Shown: positions 1-8,259 of the stretch, piece after piece
Position numbering within the stretch: the first letter of the stretch is position 1
How the letters are laid out: every line of letters begins with the position of its first letter
From: Clostridia bacterium
Lineage (GTDB): Bacteria; Bacillota; Clostridia; TANB77; CAG-508
DNA: 64,000 bases
Direction of reading: 5' to 3'
Assembly: GCA_017625465.1 (NCBI GenBank)
Contig: JAGAKS010000017.1
Span: 1-64,000 of the forward strand
The notes under the pieces: model-generated
Seen by the model: only the letters and a program-made list of their open reading frames with translations
Told to the model about the DNA's origin: nothing
Database searches by the model: none
Made by a program: the position numbers and the translations under genes

Positions 1-2
1 AT

Positions 3-992
3 AAATATATAAATAAAGTTACCACTGGTGCTTACAAAGAACTTGCCAAAAAAGCTCCTTGGGCATGGAAACAACTTTATAAAGATTCTAAAGACGGTGC
101 TTTAGCAAAAATCTCAACAACTTCTAATAAGGTAATGGCTCTTAAACTAAACTTATATATTCAAGAATTTGCACCAGACTTAATTATTTCTACACACCCT
201 TTTAGTACTCAAATGTGTGGATATTTAAAGAAAAAAGAAAAAATAAATTGCAAACTTGCTACTATTCTTACAGACTTTGAAATACATGAACAATGGTTAG
301 AATTTGCAGAATATCAAGATTTTTTCTTCGTTTCCAACGAACATATGAAGTTAGATATGATTAATAAAAATATAGAAGAAAATAAAATCTTCGTTACTGG
401 AATACCTGTATCTGATAGATTTTTAAAAGAATATAATCGTGAAGAAGTATGTAACATGTTCGATTTAAATCCTAATAATGATGTCGTTTTATTCTTTGCA
501 GGTGGTGAATTTGGTTTAGGCAGAAACACTACTATTATTATGCTTAAAGCACTAATTCGTTTATTTTCTAAATTACAAGTGGTAGCTATTTCAGGTAGAA
601 ATCAAAAAATGAACGAAAAATTTCATAAATTAGTTGAAGCTACTGAAAGTCAAAACAGAATAAAAATTATAGAATTTACAGATAAAGTTCCTGAGCTTAT
701 GTCAATTTCTAAATTTGTTATTACAAAGCCTGGCGGACTTACAATTACAGAAGCTTTAACTTCACATTTACCAATACTTATTATTAATCCTATACCCGGT
801 CAAGAAGAAGAAAATGCCAATTTTATTGAAAAAAACGGTGCTGGAATTTGGATTAAGAAAAATGACAACATTGCTAGACACTTAAAAAGTTTATACAGAA
901 ATCCAGAATTGTTAATAAATATGAAAAAATCAGCTGAAAATTTAGCAAAACCTAATTCAACTGAAAATATATGCAAAACTCTACTAAACTAG
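3..992 (+). CDS. MGDG-synthase/MurG-like glycosyltransferase (5' end outside window)
   Basis: The reading frame is open from the first bases of the window, so the N-terminus is missing; the ATG at 135 is internal. The product resembles the MGDG synthase/UgtP branch of MurG-like GT-B glycosyltransferases, which move a sugar from a UDP-sugar to diacylglycerol or a similar lipid at the inner membrane face. Visible support is an N-terminal half with a STHPF acceptor-side motif and TDFEIHEQW, then a C-terminal nucleotide-sugar half with FAGGEFGLG, a KPGGLTITEAL donor-binding motif and PGQEEENA. No membrane segment is seen, as expected for a peripheral enzyme. The exact acceptor cannot be told; a cell-wall or glycolipid role is inferred. 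A terminator overlaps the stop codon. Confidence 0.8.
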   Translation, partial: KYINKVTTGAYKELAKKAPWAWKQLYKDSKDGALAKISTTSNKVMALKLNLYIQEFAPDLIISTHPFSTQMCGYLKKKEKINCKLATILTDFEIHEQWLEFAEYQDFFFVSNEHMKLDMINKNIEENKIFVTGIPVSDRFLKEYNREEVCNMFDLNPNNDVVLFFAGGEFGLGRNTTIIMLKALIRLFSKLQVVAISGRNQKMNEKFHKLVEATESQNRIKIIEFTDKVPELMSISKFVITKPGGLTITEALTSHLPILIINPIPGQEEENANFIEKNGAGIWIKKNDNIARHLKSLYRNPELLINMKKSAENLAKPNSTENICKTLLN

Positions 993-1003
993 TAGAGTTT
1001 TTT
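975..1003 (+). terminator. Intrinsic terminator of the glycosyltransferase gene
   Basis: A 12-bp perfect stem (975-986 with 990-1001) with a 3-nt loop runs into a short T-run. The stop codon TAG at 990-992 lies inside the hairpin. Confidence 0.8.
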
Positions 1004-1027
1004 AACATATTTGTAACATAAATATAA

Positions 1028-1056
1028 TTGTATTTACATTTTAGATGTACTATAAT
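1028..1056 (+). promoter_or_regulatory. SigA-type promoter for the 1088 gene
   Basis: TTGTAT at 1028-1033, a 17-bp spacer and a perfect TATAAT at 1051-1056. The same TTGTAT-17-TATAAT arrangement precedes the dnaD-like gene at 17238. Confidence 0.6.
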
Positions 1057-1087
1057 AAAAATATAATATTATACAATGGAGAAAATT

Positions 1088-2629
1088 ATGGGATTATTTG
1101 ATTTTTTTAAAAGCAAACCAAAACAAGAAACAAAAATGCTTAATAGTGCACCAGAACCTGTAAAAGAACCTCAGGTCGCTACTATTCCAAATAACATGGA
1201 TCAGTATATAGTAGATACACCAATTCAACCACCAGTAGAACCAACACAAAATCAAACATCTATTGAAAATTGGATTCTTGAGCCAGATACTCATACTATG
1301 GTATTTTCTGAAACAGACCAAAAAACTGGTGAACTTATTTTAACATTACGAAGAGCTACTATGGCTGGAAATATGGTAGATTTAGCTGTTTTAAAAGGTG
1401 GATTAGATACAGATACTTTAAAATACATTGTAAAACGTTTTGATATGGAATTAGATACACCTAGAAAGCAAGGAGGTTTTAATCCTAAAACTTTAAAAGA
1501 ATTATCTAATATTTCTAGGAAAAATTTAGATACTTTAGCAGAGCAAAAACAACTTGTTCTTACACCAGAAATACAAACCGTATTAGATTCTATTGATGTA
1601 AAAACGCAGCTTATTATTAATCCAGAAGCACAACTTGATTATCAATCTTTTCAAAATCTTCCAAAAACGATTGATGTTAATGAATTAGGATATGACAGTA
1701 TTATGCAATATGGTGCAATTTTAAGTGCTAGACTTCAAACTTTGCAAGGAATTACTTCTCCTGAAACTGCTTATTTACACATGGATTCTTTGTTAGATTT
1801 TATGCGTTATCAAGAACAAAAATCAAAGAGTAATGCACTTCTTGCTATGCTACCAGATGAGCAAGATATTACAACAAATCCTGAAAATATTATAAAAAGA
1901 AATACAATTTTAGAATGTGCTGAAGCCATCGAAGAAGTTCCTAACGAAGATAGTTTGTTATATTCTGCATACTTAAAACTAGAAGAAAAAAGAATTTTAA
2001 ATAAAATGCAAGAAGATATACAAAGATATCAAGACACTATTGGATTAGATTTAGGTCAGACACTTTCAGAATTAGAAGAATCTAGCCTTACTAGTGATGA
2101 AGTACAACAACAATATGACCTTCAAGTTCAAAAGTGTCAAGACACTTTTAAAAAATCTGAAGAATCTTTAAAAATAATTGAAGATAGTAAAATACATCCT
2201 TCTTCTCAACAAAACATTGGTCAAGTTAATGAAGTAGAATTACAGAATGAAATTATAGGCTATATGGCACACACACTTACATCTGCAAATATTAAACAAT
2301 ATGCTTCCGAAGGAATAAAAAAAGATATAATATTAAAATCTTTTATATCTGCACATCCAGAAATACCAAATCACCAAGCAGCTTTAGATTATTTAACAGC
2401 CAAAATGCAATCAACTGGACAAGTAACAGATATTCCAAAACAACATTCTCTTCGTAAATTTATTGAAACAACAGACTATAAATCAGAAATGGATGGTGAA
2501 ATACCACAATTTTTACTATCTGTTGCAGAAGTAGAACAACAATATATAAAAGGAAATTATGCTCCTATTCTTAATGCATATTCAAAACAAATGTCAAAAC
2601 AAGAAGCTAGTAAAAATATGACTAGATAA
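1088..2629 (+). CDS. Hypothetical Gln/Glu-rich cytoplasmic protein
   Basis: I do not recognise this 513-residue protein. The start is placed at 1088 because GGAG at 1078-1081 sits 6 nt upstream; the ATG at 1076 overlaps that ribosome-binding site. The N-terminus (MGLFDFFKSKPKQ) resembles the short basic tip of peripheral or scaffold proteins. A Pro/Gln-rich linker follows to about residue 60, then a mostly alpha-helical body rich in Gln, Glu and Leu. There is no signal peptide, membrane segment, cysteine cluster or nucleotide-binding loop. It is a single-gene unit with its own promoter and a shared terminator. Codon use matches its neighbours, so no recent transfer is indicated. Confidence 0.75.
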   Translation: MGLFDFFKSKPKQETKMLNSAPEPVKEPQVATIPNNMDQYIVDTPIQPPVEPTQNQTSIENWILEPDTHTMVFSETDQKTGELILTLRRATMAGNMVDLAVLKGGLDTDTLKYIVKRFDMELDTPRKQGGFNPKTLKELSNISRKNLDTLAEQKQLVLTPEIQTVLDSIDVKTQLIINPEAQLDYQSFQNLPKTIDVNELGYDSIMQYGAILSARLQTLQGITSPETAYLHMDSLLDFMRYQEQKSKSNALLAMLPDEQDITTNPENIIKRNTILECAEAIEEVPNEDSLLYSAYLKLEEKRILNKMQEDIQRYQDTIGLDLGQTLSELEESSLTSDEVQQQYDLQVQKCQDTFKKSEESLKIIEDSKIHPSSQQNIGQVNEVELQNEIIGYMAHTLTSANIKQYASEGIKKDIILKSFISAHPEIPNHQAALDYLTAKMQSTGQVTDIPKQHSLRKFIETTDYKSEMDGEIPQFLLSVAEVEQQYIKGNYAPILNAYSKQMSKQEASKNMTR

Positions 2630-2655
2630 AAAAATAAGCCCAAAGGCTTATTTTT
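2630..2655. terminator. Bidirectional terminator between convergent genes
   Basis: An 11-bp stem (2630-2640 with 2645-2655) and CAAA loop has A-runs on one side and T-runs on the other. It can end both the plus-strand gene at 1088 and the minus-strand recR transcript. Confidence 0.8.
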
Positions 2656-2656
2656 T

Positions 2657-3256
2657 TTACATTTCACTTCTTCCTTCTAATGCTTTACTTAAAGTTACTT
2701 CATCTGTATACTCTAAGTCTCCACCTATTGGGATACCTCTTGCTATTCTTGTAACTTTTACTCCAAGTGGTTTTACAAGTTTTGAAATATACATGGAGGT
2801 AGCTTCTCCTTCAACTCTAGGATTAGTTGCCAAAATAATTTCTTTAACATTACCTCCCATTATTCTAGAAAGCAATTCCTTAATTTTTATATCATCTGGT
2901 CCTACTCCATTCATTGGAGATATAGAACCATGCAAAACATGGTAAACACCATTAAATTCATGTGTTCTTTCCATTGCTAAAACATCTCTAACATCTTCTA
3001 CAACACAAATTGTACTTTCATCTCTTTTAGGATTTGAGCAAATATTACATGGCTCTGTGTCTGAGATATTAAAACATTTTGAACAAAATTTTAAATTCTT
3101 TTTTGCATTTATAATAGAATCTGTAAATTCTTTTACTTCATCATTACTTAAATCTAACATATAAAAAGCTAATCTTTGAGCTGTTTTATGTCCAATACTT
3201 GGAAGTTTTTCAAAACTTTCAATTAACTTTTCTATTGATGGTGCATACAGTGACAT
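2657..3256 (-). CDS. recR: Recombination mediator protein RecR
   Basis: RecR works with RecO/RecF to load RecA on SSB-coated gaps. The 199-residue length is typical. In order: an N-terminal helix-hairpin-helix ([17 protein letters not shown]), a four-cysteine zinc finger (CSKC...CNIC, about residues 57-72) and a Toprim domain starting at ICVVED (about residue 83). The gene is last in a dnaX-ybaB-recR operon, 17 nt behind ybaB, the order usual in Firmicutes. It ends in a bidirectional terminator. Confidence 0.97.
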   Translation of the reverse strand: MSLYAPSIEKLIESFEKLPSIGHKTAQRLAFYMLDLSNDEVKEFTDSIINAKKNLKFCSKCFNISDTEPCNICSNPKRDESTICVVEDVRDVLAMERTHEFNGVYHVLHGSISPMNGVGPDDIKIKELLSRIMGGNVKEIILATNPRVEGEATSMYISKLVKPLGVKVTRIARGIPIGGDLEYTDEVTLSKALEGRSEM

Positions 3257-3273
3257 TTTTCTTCCTCTTTATC

Positions 3274-3618
3274 TTACATTAATCCTGGTATATTATATTT
3301 TCCAAGTTGTGCAGCTTGTGCGTCATCAACTTTTCTTAAAGCTTCATTTGTAGCTGTTAAAATTAAATCTTGCAACATTTCAATATCGTCTGGGTCAACA
3401 ACATCTTTATCTAATTTAATTTCTTTTATAAATTTAGCGCCACTTACTTTTACAGAAACTGCTCCTCCTCCAGCTGTTGCTTCAAATTCTTTTGCAACCA
3501 ATTCATTTTGAGAATTTTCAATATCTGCTTGCATTTTTTTGGCTTCTTTCATAAGTTGATTTATATTCATTCCGCCAAATCCTCCCATTCCTCCTGGGAA
3601 TCCTCCTCTTTTTGCCAT
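3274..3618 (-). CDS. ybaB: YbaB/EbfC family nucleoid-associated protein
   Basis: A small dimeric DNA-binding protein of the YbaB/EbfC family, found between dnaX and recR in most bacteria. The start is set at 3618 (MAKRGGFPGG) because a perfect AAGGAGG lies 6-8 nt upstream on the minus strand; a longer frame to 3639 lacks a ribosome-binding site. The 114-residue product has a Gly/Met-rich N-terminus, then the family core with NINQLMKEAKKMQ and the GGGAVSVKVSG strand region. The coding frame starts downstream of the dnaX stop with only 13 nt between them, suggesting coupled translation. Confidence 0.95.
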   Translation of the reverse strand: MAKRGGFPGGMGGFGGMNINQLMKEAKKMQADIENSQNELVAKEFEATAGGGAVSVKVSGAKFIKEIKLDKDVVDPDDIEMLQDLILTATNEALRKVDDAQAAQLGKYNIPGLM

Positions 3619-3631
3619 TGCTATTTCCTCC

Positions 3632-5218
3632 TTAATCAATTATATTAATATCTATACCTAAATCTTTCATAGGTACTTGTTTTTCTTTTACTTCTGGTTC
3701 TTTTATTTTACCATCTTTTATCTTTATGTTCATCTGATTTCCAGTAACTTCAAAAATAGCCTTCAATAAATCATGTTTATTATTTGGATCGCTGATAACC
3801 TTTTCATTAAACGGTGTTAAACCATTTGGAAACTCTATTTCAATGTTTAAATCATCTAATTGTACAGCTCTACTATTTAAAAGTGTTGTATATAGCATCA
3901 TTTTTTTGCTACTTTTTAGCTTATCAATAACTTTTCTCCAAAAATCACTTTGATTTGGTTTCGAAAAAGTTGAAGCCACTTTCTTTTCAGTATTATTTGC
4001 TTTTTGTTCCTTAACAGGTGCGCTTGGTACATAGTTATTTTGTGATGCTTGCATCATTTCTGATGGTTTTATATTATTTATTTTATTTTCTAAATTATCA
4101 ATCCTATTTTGTAACTCTTGAATATTTCCATAACTTGCATTTTTTACCATACAAATTTTTATTATACCTGTTTGAAATAAAATTGTTTTTTGATTAGACC
4201 ATTTTATATTTGTTTCTAATTCAGATAATTCATATATAATATCTAATAATCTTTCTTTATCACTCTTTTCAGCTAGTATTTTTATTTGATTTATCTCTTC
4301 ATTTGAATATAATTCTAAATTTGAAGTTGCTTTATAAACTAAGATGTCTTTTACATATTTTATAATTTCCCATAAGAAATTATATAAATCTTTTCCTTCA
4401 TTTATTACTTCATCTATTGTAGAAAGAGCATCTATCTCATTATTTTCAAGAATTGCTTTAGTTATTTTGTTGATATATGCTAAATTAGGTATTCCTACTA
4501 AATTTTTAACCATATCTGCTGTAATTTCATCAGTACTTTCTTGACTACATCTTTCTAAAATACTAATAGCATCTCTCATTGCTCCTTCAGATAAAACTGC
4601 AATAATTTTTAAAGCTTCATCACTTATTTTTATATTTGCTTCTGAGCAAATTATCTTCAATCTTTTTATAACATCTTCATCTGAAATTTTTTTAAAATCA
4701 AATCTTTGACATCTTGAAAGTATAGTTGTTGGTAATTTTTGTGGTTCAGTAGTTGCTAAAATAAATTTAACATGCTCAGGTGGTTCTTCTAATGTTTTAA
4801 GTAATGCGTTAAAAGCTCCTACTGATAACATGTGAACCTCATCTATAATATATACTCTATATTTAGCCTTGGTTGGTAAAAAGTTTACTTCTTCTCTAAT
4901 GGTTCTAATATCTTCAACACCGTTATTTGATGCAGCATCCATTTCAACAACATCTGTTAATGAACCATTTAAAATTTCCTTGCAAATTTCACATTCATTA
5001 CATGGTTCTCCATCTTGAATGTTTAGACAATTTACTGCTCTAGCAAGTATTTTTGCAGAAGTAGTTTTTCCTGTTCCACGTCCACCATTAAATAAATAAG
5101 CATGTCCTACTCTATCTGCCATAATTTGATTTTTTAATGTTTTAGTTATATGGTCTTGTCCAACCATATCCGCAAATTTTGTTGGTCTAAATGTTCTATA
5201 TAATGCTGTATATGCCAT
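3632..5218 (-). CDS. dnaX: DNA polymerase III gamma/tau subunit
   Basis: Clamp-loader ATPase and organiser of the replicative polymerase. The start is at 5218 (MAYTALYRTFRP), the family's conserved N-terminus, preceded by AAGGAGG; the longer frame to 5281 runs into the SRP RNA and is not used. The 528-residue protein has Walker A GGRGTGKTTSAK (near residue 45), a zinc-binding CxxC pair (CNECEICK), Walker B IIDEVHML, sensor ATTEPQKLP and an arginine-finger SRCQRFDF. A tau-type C-terminal extension follows a coiled-coil (about residue 375). I saw no A-run/hairpin clearly set for gamma-forming frameshift. It lies directly downstream of the SRP RNA, a common Firmicute arrangement. Confidence 0.97.
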   Translation of the reverse strand: MAYTALYRTFRPTKFADMVGQDHITKTLKNQIMADRVGHAYLFNGGRGTGKTTSAKILARAVNCLNIQDGEPCNECEICKEILNGSLTDVVEMDAASNNGVEDIRTIREEVNFLPTKAKYRVYIIDEVHMLSVGAFNALLKTLEEPPEHVKFILATTEPQKLPTTILSRCQRFDFKKISDEDVIKRLKIICSEANIKISDEALKIIAVLSEGAMRDAISILERCSQESTDEITADMVKNLVGIPNLAYINKITKAILENNEIDALSTIDEVINEGKDLYNFLWEIIKYVKDILVYKATSNLELYSNEEINQIKILAEKSDKERLLDIIYELSELETNIKWSNQKTILFQTGIIKICMVKNASYGNIQELQNRIDNLENKINNIKPSEMMQASQNNYVPSAPVKEQKANNTEKKVASTFSKPNQSDFWRKVIDKLKSSKKMMLYTTLLNSRAVQLDDLNIEIEFPNGLTPFNEKVISDPNNKHDLLKAIFEVTGNQMNIKIKDGKIKEPEVKEKQVPMKDLGIDINIID

Positions 5219-5240
5219 TTTTTCCTCCTTAAACTTAAAA

Positions 5241-5356
5241 GGCTTCCCTTGGGGAAGGCATGCAAACTCACATAAATGCACTACTTATCGCTGCTTTCTT
5301 CCGAACCTGACGAGATTCATAGCTTTTTATTGAAGCATACCTTCCCTAAGAAAAGC
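5241..5356 (-). ncRNA. ffs: Signal recognition particle RNA (small bacterial type)
   Basis: On the minus strand this stretch carries the diagnostic SRP domain IV hairpin: an arm with GTCAGG, the tetraloop region GTTCGGAAG, then AAGCAGC(G), all at 5285-5315. The two ends (GGCTTTTCTTAGGGAAGG and CCTTCCCCAAGGGAAGCC) pair into a long terminal helix, which fixes the limits. The RNA is about 116 nt, so it lacks the Alu domain found in the long Bacillus-type RNA. It binds Ffh to target membrane proteins. The dnaX ribosome-binding site follows 11 nt downstream, so read-through into dnaX is likely. Confidence 0.93.
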
Positions 5357-5375
5357 CATTTTAAATTCTTTAATG

Positions 5376-5404
5376 ATTATATAATGGAATTTTTCTTTTT
5401 GCAA
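5376..5404 (-). promoter_or_regulatory. Promoter of the SRP RNA/dnaX operon
   Basis: On the minus strand, TTGCAA (5404-5399), a 17-bp spacer and perfect TATAAT (5381-5376). The predicted start lies about 10 nt before the mature RNA end. Confidence 0.75.
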
Positions 5405-5411
5405 TACCTTT

Positions 5412-6149
5412 TTAAATTCTTTTAAATATTACATTTGAAAAATCTGTTAATTCTATTTTTGAAGAACCCTTTTCTATTATTTCATCTGTTGGCATTTCCA
5501 TACTTAGAGAACCTTTATATTTTATATTTGAATTGGTTTCGATAATTATATCAAAACTTAATTGTAGTTTTATTTCCTCAAGCGATACTCCTAGATTTTG
5601 AAGTAATCTTCCATCATAAATAATTTCTTCATCTTCATTTGATAAATATCTTCCTAAATCTTCTAAAGCTAATCTAAAACCTAATATACCACCATTATTA
5701 GCTATTTCTAAAGATTTCATATCATCTATTTTTCCACCTGTATATACAATTTTATCATTCAAATAATCTTGCTCACTATATGTGTATAAATTATCTAAAT
5801 CTGCTGTTGGTCTATAAATTTTCACATTACCTTTTTGAGGTGCTCTAACTAAATTAAAATTTTCGATAGTAATTTGCTTAATAGTCTCATCTGTTTCTTC
5901 TTTAGAATCTATATAAATATATAAATCATTTATTTCGGTAACATTTATATTCCAAATATATTGTTCATCTTCAGTAAAATCACCGTCCACTGTACTTACC
6001 ATAAGTATTTTATCTATTTCATAAGGAAGAGATTTTTCCCCTTCAACTTCATATTTCAGCATAATAGTAAGTCCTACAGTAATAAAAATTACAATTAATG
6101 CTATAAATATAACCCTTTTAAAAAGATTAAATATTTTCTTTTTTTCCAT
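5412..6149 (-). CDS. Membrane-anchored protein of unknown function
   Basis: A 245-residue protein with a basic N-terminus (MEKKKIFNLFKR), one transmembrane segment (about residues 13-30) and an extracytoplasmic domain rich in acidic residues and beta-strand patterns. No cysteine follows the hydrophobic stretch, so it is not a lipoprotein. No catalytic motif is evident and I do not recognise a family. Its start overlaps the end of tadA by 23 bp and has AGAGGA upstream, so it is translationally coupled to tadA. Its function cannot be inferred from that coupling. Confidence 0.8.
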   Translation of the reverse strand: MEKKKIFNLFKRVIFIALIVIFITVGLTIMLKYEVEGEKSLPYEIDKILMVSTVDGDFTEDEQYIWNINVTEINDLYIYIDSKEETDETIKQITIENFNLVRAPQKGNVKIYRPTADLDNLYTYSEQDYLNDKIVYTGGKIDDMKSLEIANNGGILGFRLALEDLGRYLSNEDEEIIYDGRLLQNLGVSLEEIKLQLSFDIIIETNSNIKYKGSLSMEMPTDEIIEKGSSKIELTDFSNVIFKRI

Positions 6150-6609
6150 TCTTATTCCTCTCTCGTAAAAACTTAAAAAAATCCTTTAAAATTGTTTCAC
6201 ATTCTTTTTGTAGCACGTTTCTTTCTATCTCAATTTTATGATTGAAAGTTACATCTTCTAATAAATTTAATTTTGAACCACAAGCACCAGTTTTTGGATC
6301 GTTTGTGCCTATATATAATTTTCTAATACGTGCATTGATTAAAGCCCCTGAGCACATAGCACAAGGCTCTAATGTAACATACATATCACAATCTGTTAAT
6401 CTCCAACAACCCAATTTCTTACAAGCCTTTTGTATTGCCAAAATTTCAGCATGTGAAACTGCATTTAAACTTGTCTCTTTTAAATTGTGAGCTCTTGCTA
6501 TTATTTTATTATCTTTAACTATTACAGCTCCAACTGGCACTTCTTCTTTATTATATGCTTTATTAGCCTCTTTTAGAGCTTCTTTCATAAATTTTTCTTT
6601 ATCTTCCAT
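6127..6609 (-). CDS. tadA: tRNA-specific adenosine deaminase TadA
   Basis: Deaminates wobble A34 to inosine in tRNA-Arg(ACG). Motifs are HAEILAIQ (zinc ligand and catalytic Glu) and PCAMCSGALINARI (second zinc site). The start at 6609 (MEDKEKFMKEALKEANKAY) matches the family N-terminus. A possible promoter (TTGTTT, 17 bp, TATTAT) ends only a few bases before this ATG, so the message may be nearly leaderless. The enzyme matters for this window's main finding: inosine-34 reads CGU, CGC and CGA but not CGG, so CGG needs a separate tRNA-Arg(CCG). Confidence 0.95.
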   Translation of the reverse strand: MEDKEKFMKEALKEANKAYNKEEVPVGAVIVKDNKIIARAHNLKETSLNAVSHAEILAIQKACKKLGCWRLTDCDMYVTLEPCAMCSGALINARIRKLYIGTNDPKTGACGSKLNLLEDVTFNHKIEIERNVLQKECETILKDFFKFLRERNKNGKKENI

Positions 6610-6671
6610 ATTCAATATAATATCATATAAAATAAAAAAAAACAACCAAACTTGTTATAATAAAAGGAAAC

Positions 6672-6697
6672 AGGACACCATCATTATGATGTGCCCT
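6672..6697 (-). terminator. Probable terminator of the 6796 gene
   Basis: An imperfect 11-12 bp hairpin lies downstream of the minus-strand gene, followed on that strand by a T-rich stretch. Its sequence resembles the terminator of the paralogue at 8192. Confidence 0.5.
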
Positions 6698-6795
6698 ACT
6701 ATTCCCTTATAAACTCAAACCAGCTTGTCTACCAGAAACAATTAATGGTCATTTTCATAAACTGTTGTCCTATACTTTCGGTATAAAACTTATTT

Positions 6796-8013
6796 TTACA
6801 GCTTACACGTCACCCACTTACCGTTACTCTTGTACTTAATGATTCTGCCTTCTGAATCACACTTCAAAGAAGTAATTTTGCCAGATATCGATTTAGTACT
6901 ATTTCCATTGAAGTAATAACCTTTCTTGCCACTTGTTAACCAAATTGGTGTACCCTTTTTGGAAATTCCAAAATTTGTAGCACTGATACTCTTTGCCAAT
7001 TTACTGTCATTCCAGTACAAACGACCACTTTTCACAGCTAAAGTACCAATCAGTGTTTTACCATTATATGCCATTGCCTTATTTTTAAAGTTCTTAACTT
7101 TCGTTACTTTATTAGAAACTTTTTTAGGCTCTTTAATGACTGTACTGACACCATGACTTCCTTTATCAGTAATAACTTTTGATATGAAACCACCATCAGT
7201 AAATTCATAGTAATATACTATTTCGTCTTTTATTATGGCTTTTTTGGTACTGTATCCGTCTTCGTACCTATACTCGTATAAGGTGCCATCTAAGTCGTAT
7301 ACATATTCAGAATATTCTGTAGTGTATCCAACAAATTTTCCACCTTTACAAGTATTTGTTAATACTCTGTTAAACTGTTCAACAAAGACTTTTGAATTGT
7401 AACAAGTTGTAGTTACCTTCAACTGATTTTTGAAGAAGGCTTGATAGCCTATCTTTTCTGGATTTCCGCCAACTGCATATTTTTTTACATAGCTTCCATT
7501 TGTTACTGAAACATCATTTGGTCTTGAATAACTTCCTGAAAAGCTTAATGCGGAAATCTTTTGCGTTGTACTTCCAACTACACAATCTCCTAAATCATCA
7601 TTATCAAGCGTAAAATAGCTTGCTCCTGAAAATTGTGCAACTGAATAAGTATTCTTCAGCGAATTTTCCATCCGTCTTACTTCACCTGTGGTTGATATCA
7701 CATACATTCCATCAGCTCTAAATGTTACTGTTGGCTTATTATTTGTATATGTAGCAACATCATTCATAATGAGCAAACCAGACATATCGTACAGAGTATT
7801 TCCTTTTATTGTTATACGATCTGCAATCTGATACTCATTCGTCTTTGCGGTATAATCATAATACTGCACATGAGTAAGTCCTGTGTTGCTATCTACCCAC
7901 TGATGAACATACGGCATATATGTCGCTGCTTCTGCAACTGTTGCTGGTGTAATACCTAGTAACACAATCAACATAGCCAAAACCAAACTAAATTTTCTTA
8001 TAAATGTCTTCAT
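6796..8013 (-). CDS. Secreted protein, paralogue A of a tandem pair
   Basis: A 405-residue exported protein of unknown function. It has a classical signal peptide (about residues 1-29, ending TVAEAA), then a beta-rich body (WVDSNTGLTHVQYYDY, CxxGKFVGY, YDLDGTLYEYRY) and a C-terminal region with repeated short strands. It is clearly homologous along its length to the next gene upstream (8260-9498). It has its own consensus promoter and structured leader, with AAAGGGGGC as ribosome-binding site. Base composition is less AT-rich than the flanks and codon use includes one in-frame CGG (codon 114, aligned with His in the paralogue), unlike native genes. Recent acquisition is inferred. Confidence 0.8.
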   Translation of the reverse strand: MKTFIRKFSLVLAMLIVLLGITPATVAEAATYMPYVHQWVDSNTGLTHVQYYDYTAKTNEYQIADRITIKGNTLYDMSGLLIMNDVATYTNNKPTVTFRADGMYVISTTGEVRRMENSLKNTYSVAQFSGASYFTLDNDDLGDCVVGSTTQKISALSFSGSYSRPNDVSVTNGSYVKKYAVGGNPEKIGYQAFFKNQLKVTTTCYNSKVFVEQFNRVLTNTCKGGKFVGYTTEYSEYVYDLDGTLYEYRYEDGYSTKKAIIKDEIVYYYEFTDGGFISKVITDKGSHGVSTVIKEPKKVSNKVTKVKNFKNKAMAYNGKTLIGTLAVKSGRLYWNDSKLAKSISATNFGISKKGTPIWLTSGKKGYYFNGNSTKSISGKITSLKCDSEGRIIKYKSNGKWVTCKL

Positions 8014-8066
8014 AATAAAGCCCCCTTTGCTTTTAATTAAAATTTCAAAGTTATAGTTTGTGGCTG

Positions 8067-8135
8067 GTTTGAGTTTTTCTGTGGTTAACCCACGGAATCA
8101 ATATGTTAAAGTGATTGCAAAAAGCGCAATATCAC
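8067..8135 (-). promoter_or_regulatory. Structured 5' leader of paralogue A
   Basis: In RNA order: a hairpin at the transcript start (8135-8111, loop region CUUUUUGC), about 15 nt, a second hairpin (8095-8079, stem CCGUGG/CCACAG, 5-nt loop), 4 nt, then ACUCAAAC (8074-8067). The same layout recurs before paralogue B. Confidence 0.5.
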
Positions 8136-8142
8136 TACTTAT

Positions 8143-8171
8143 ATTATATCATACCCATATTTCTATGTCAA
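8143..8171 (-). promoter_or_regulatory. Consensus promoter of paralogue A
   Basis: Perfect TTGACA (8171-8166), 17-bp spacer, perfect TATAAT (8148-8143) on the minus strand. Confidence 0.9.
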
Positions 8172-8191
8172 AAATACAACTTTATAAAAAC

Positions 8192-8224
8192 AAATAGGGC
8201 ACGCCATTACGGCATGCCCTATTT
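8192..8224 (-). terminator. Terminator of paralogue B
   Basis: A 14-bp stem with one mismatch (8192-8205 with 8211-8224) and a 5-nt loop, followed on the minus strand by GTTTTT. It lies upstream of the paralogue A promoter, isolating the two units. Confidence 0.75.
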
Positions 8225-8259
8225 ATTTTAGAACTCAATCTGCAATGCAACTTTATGTG

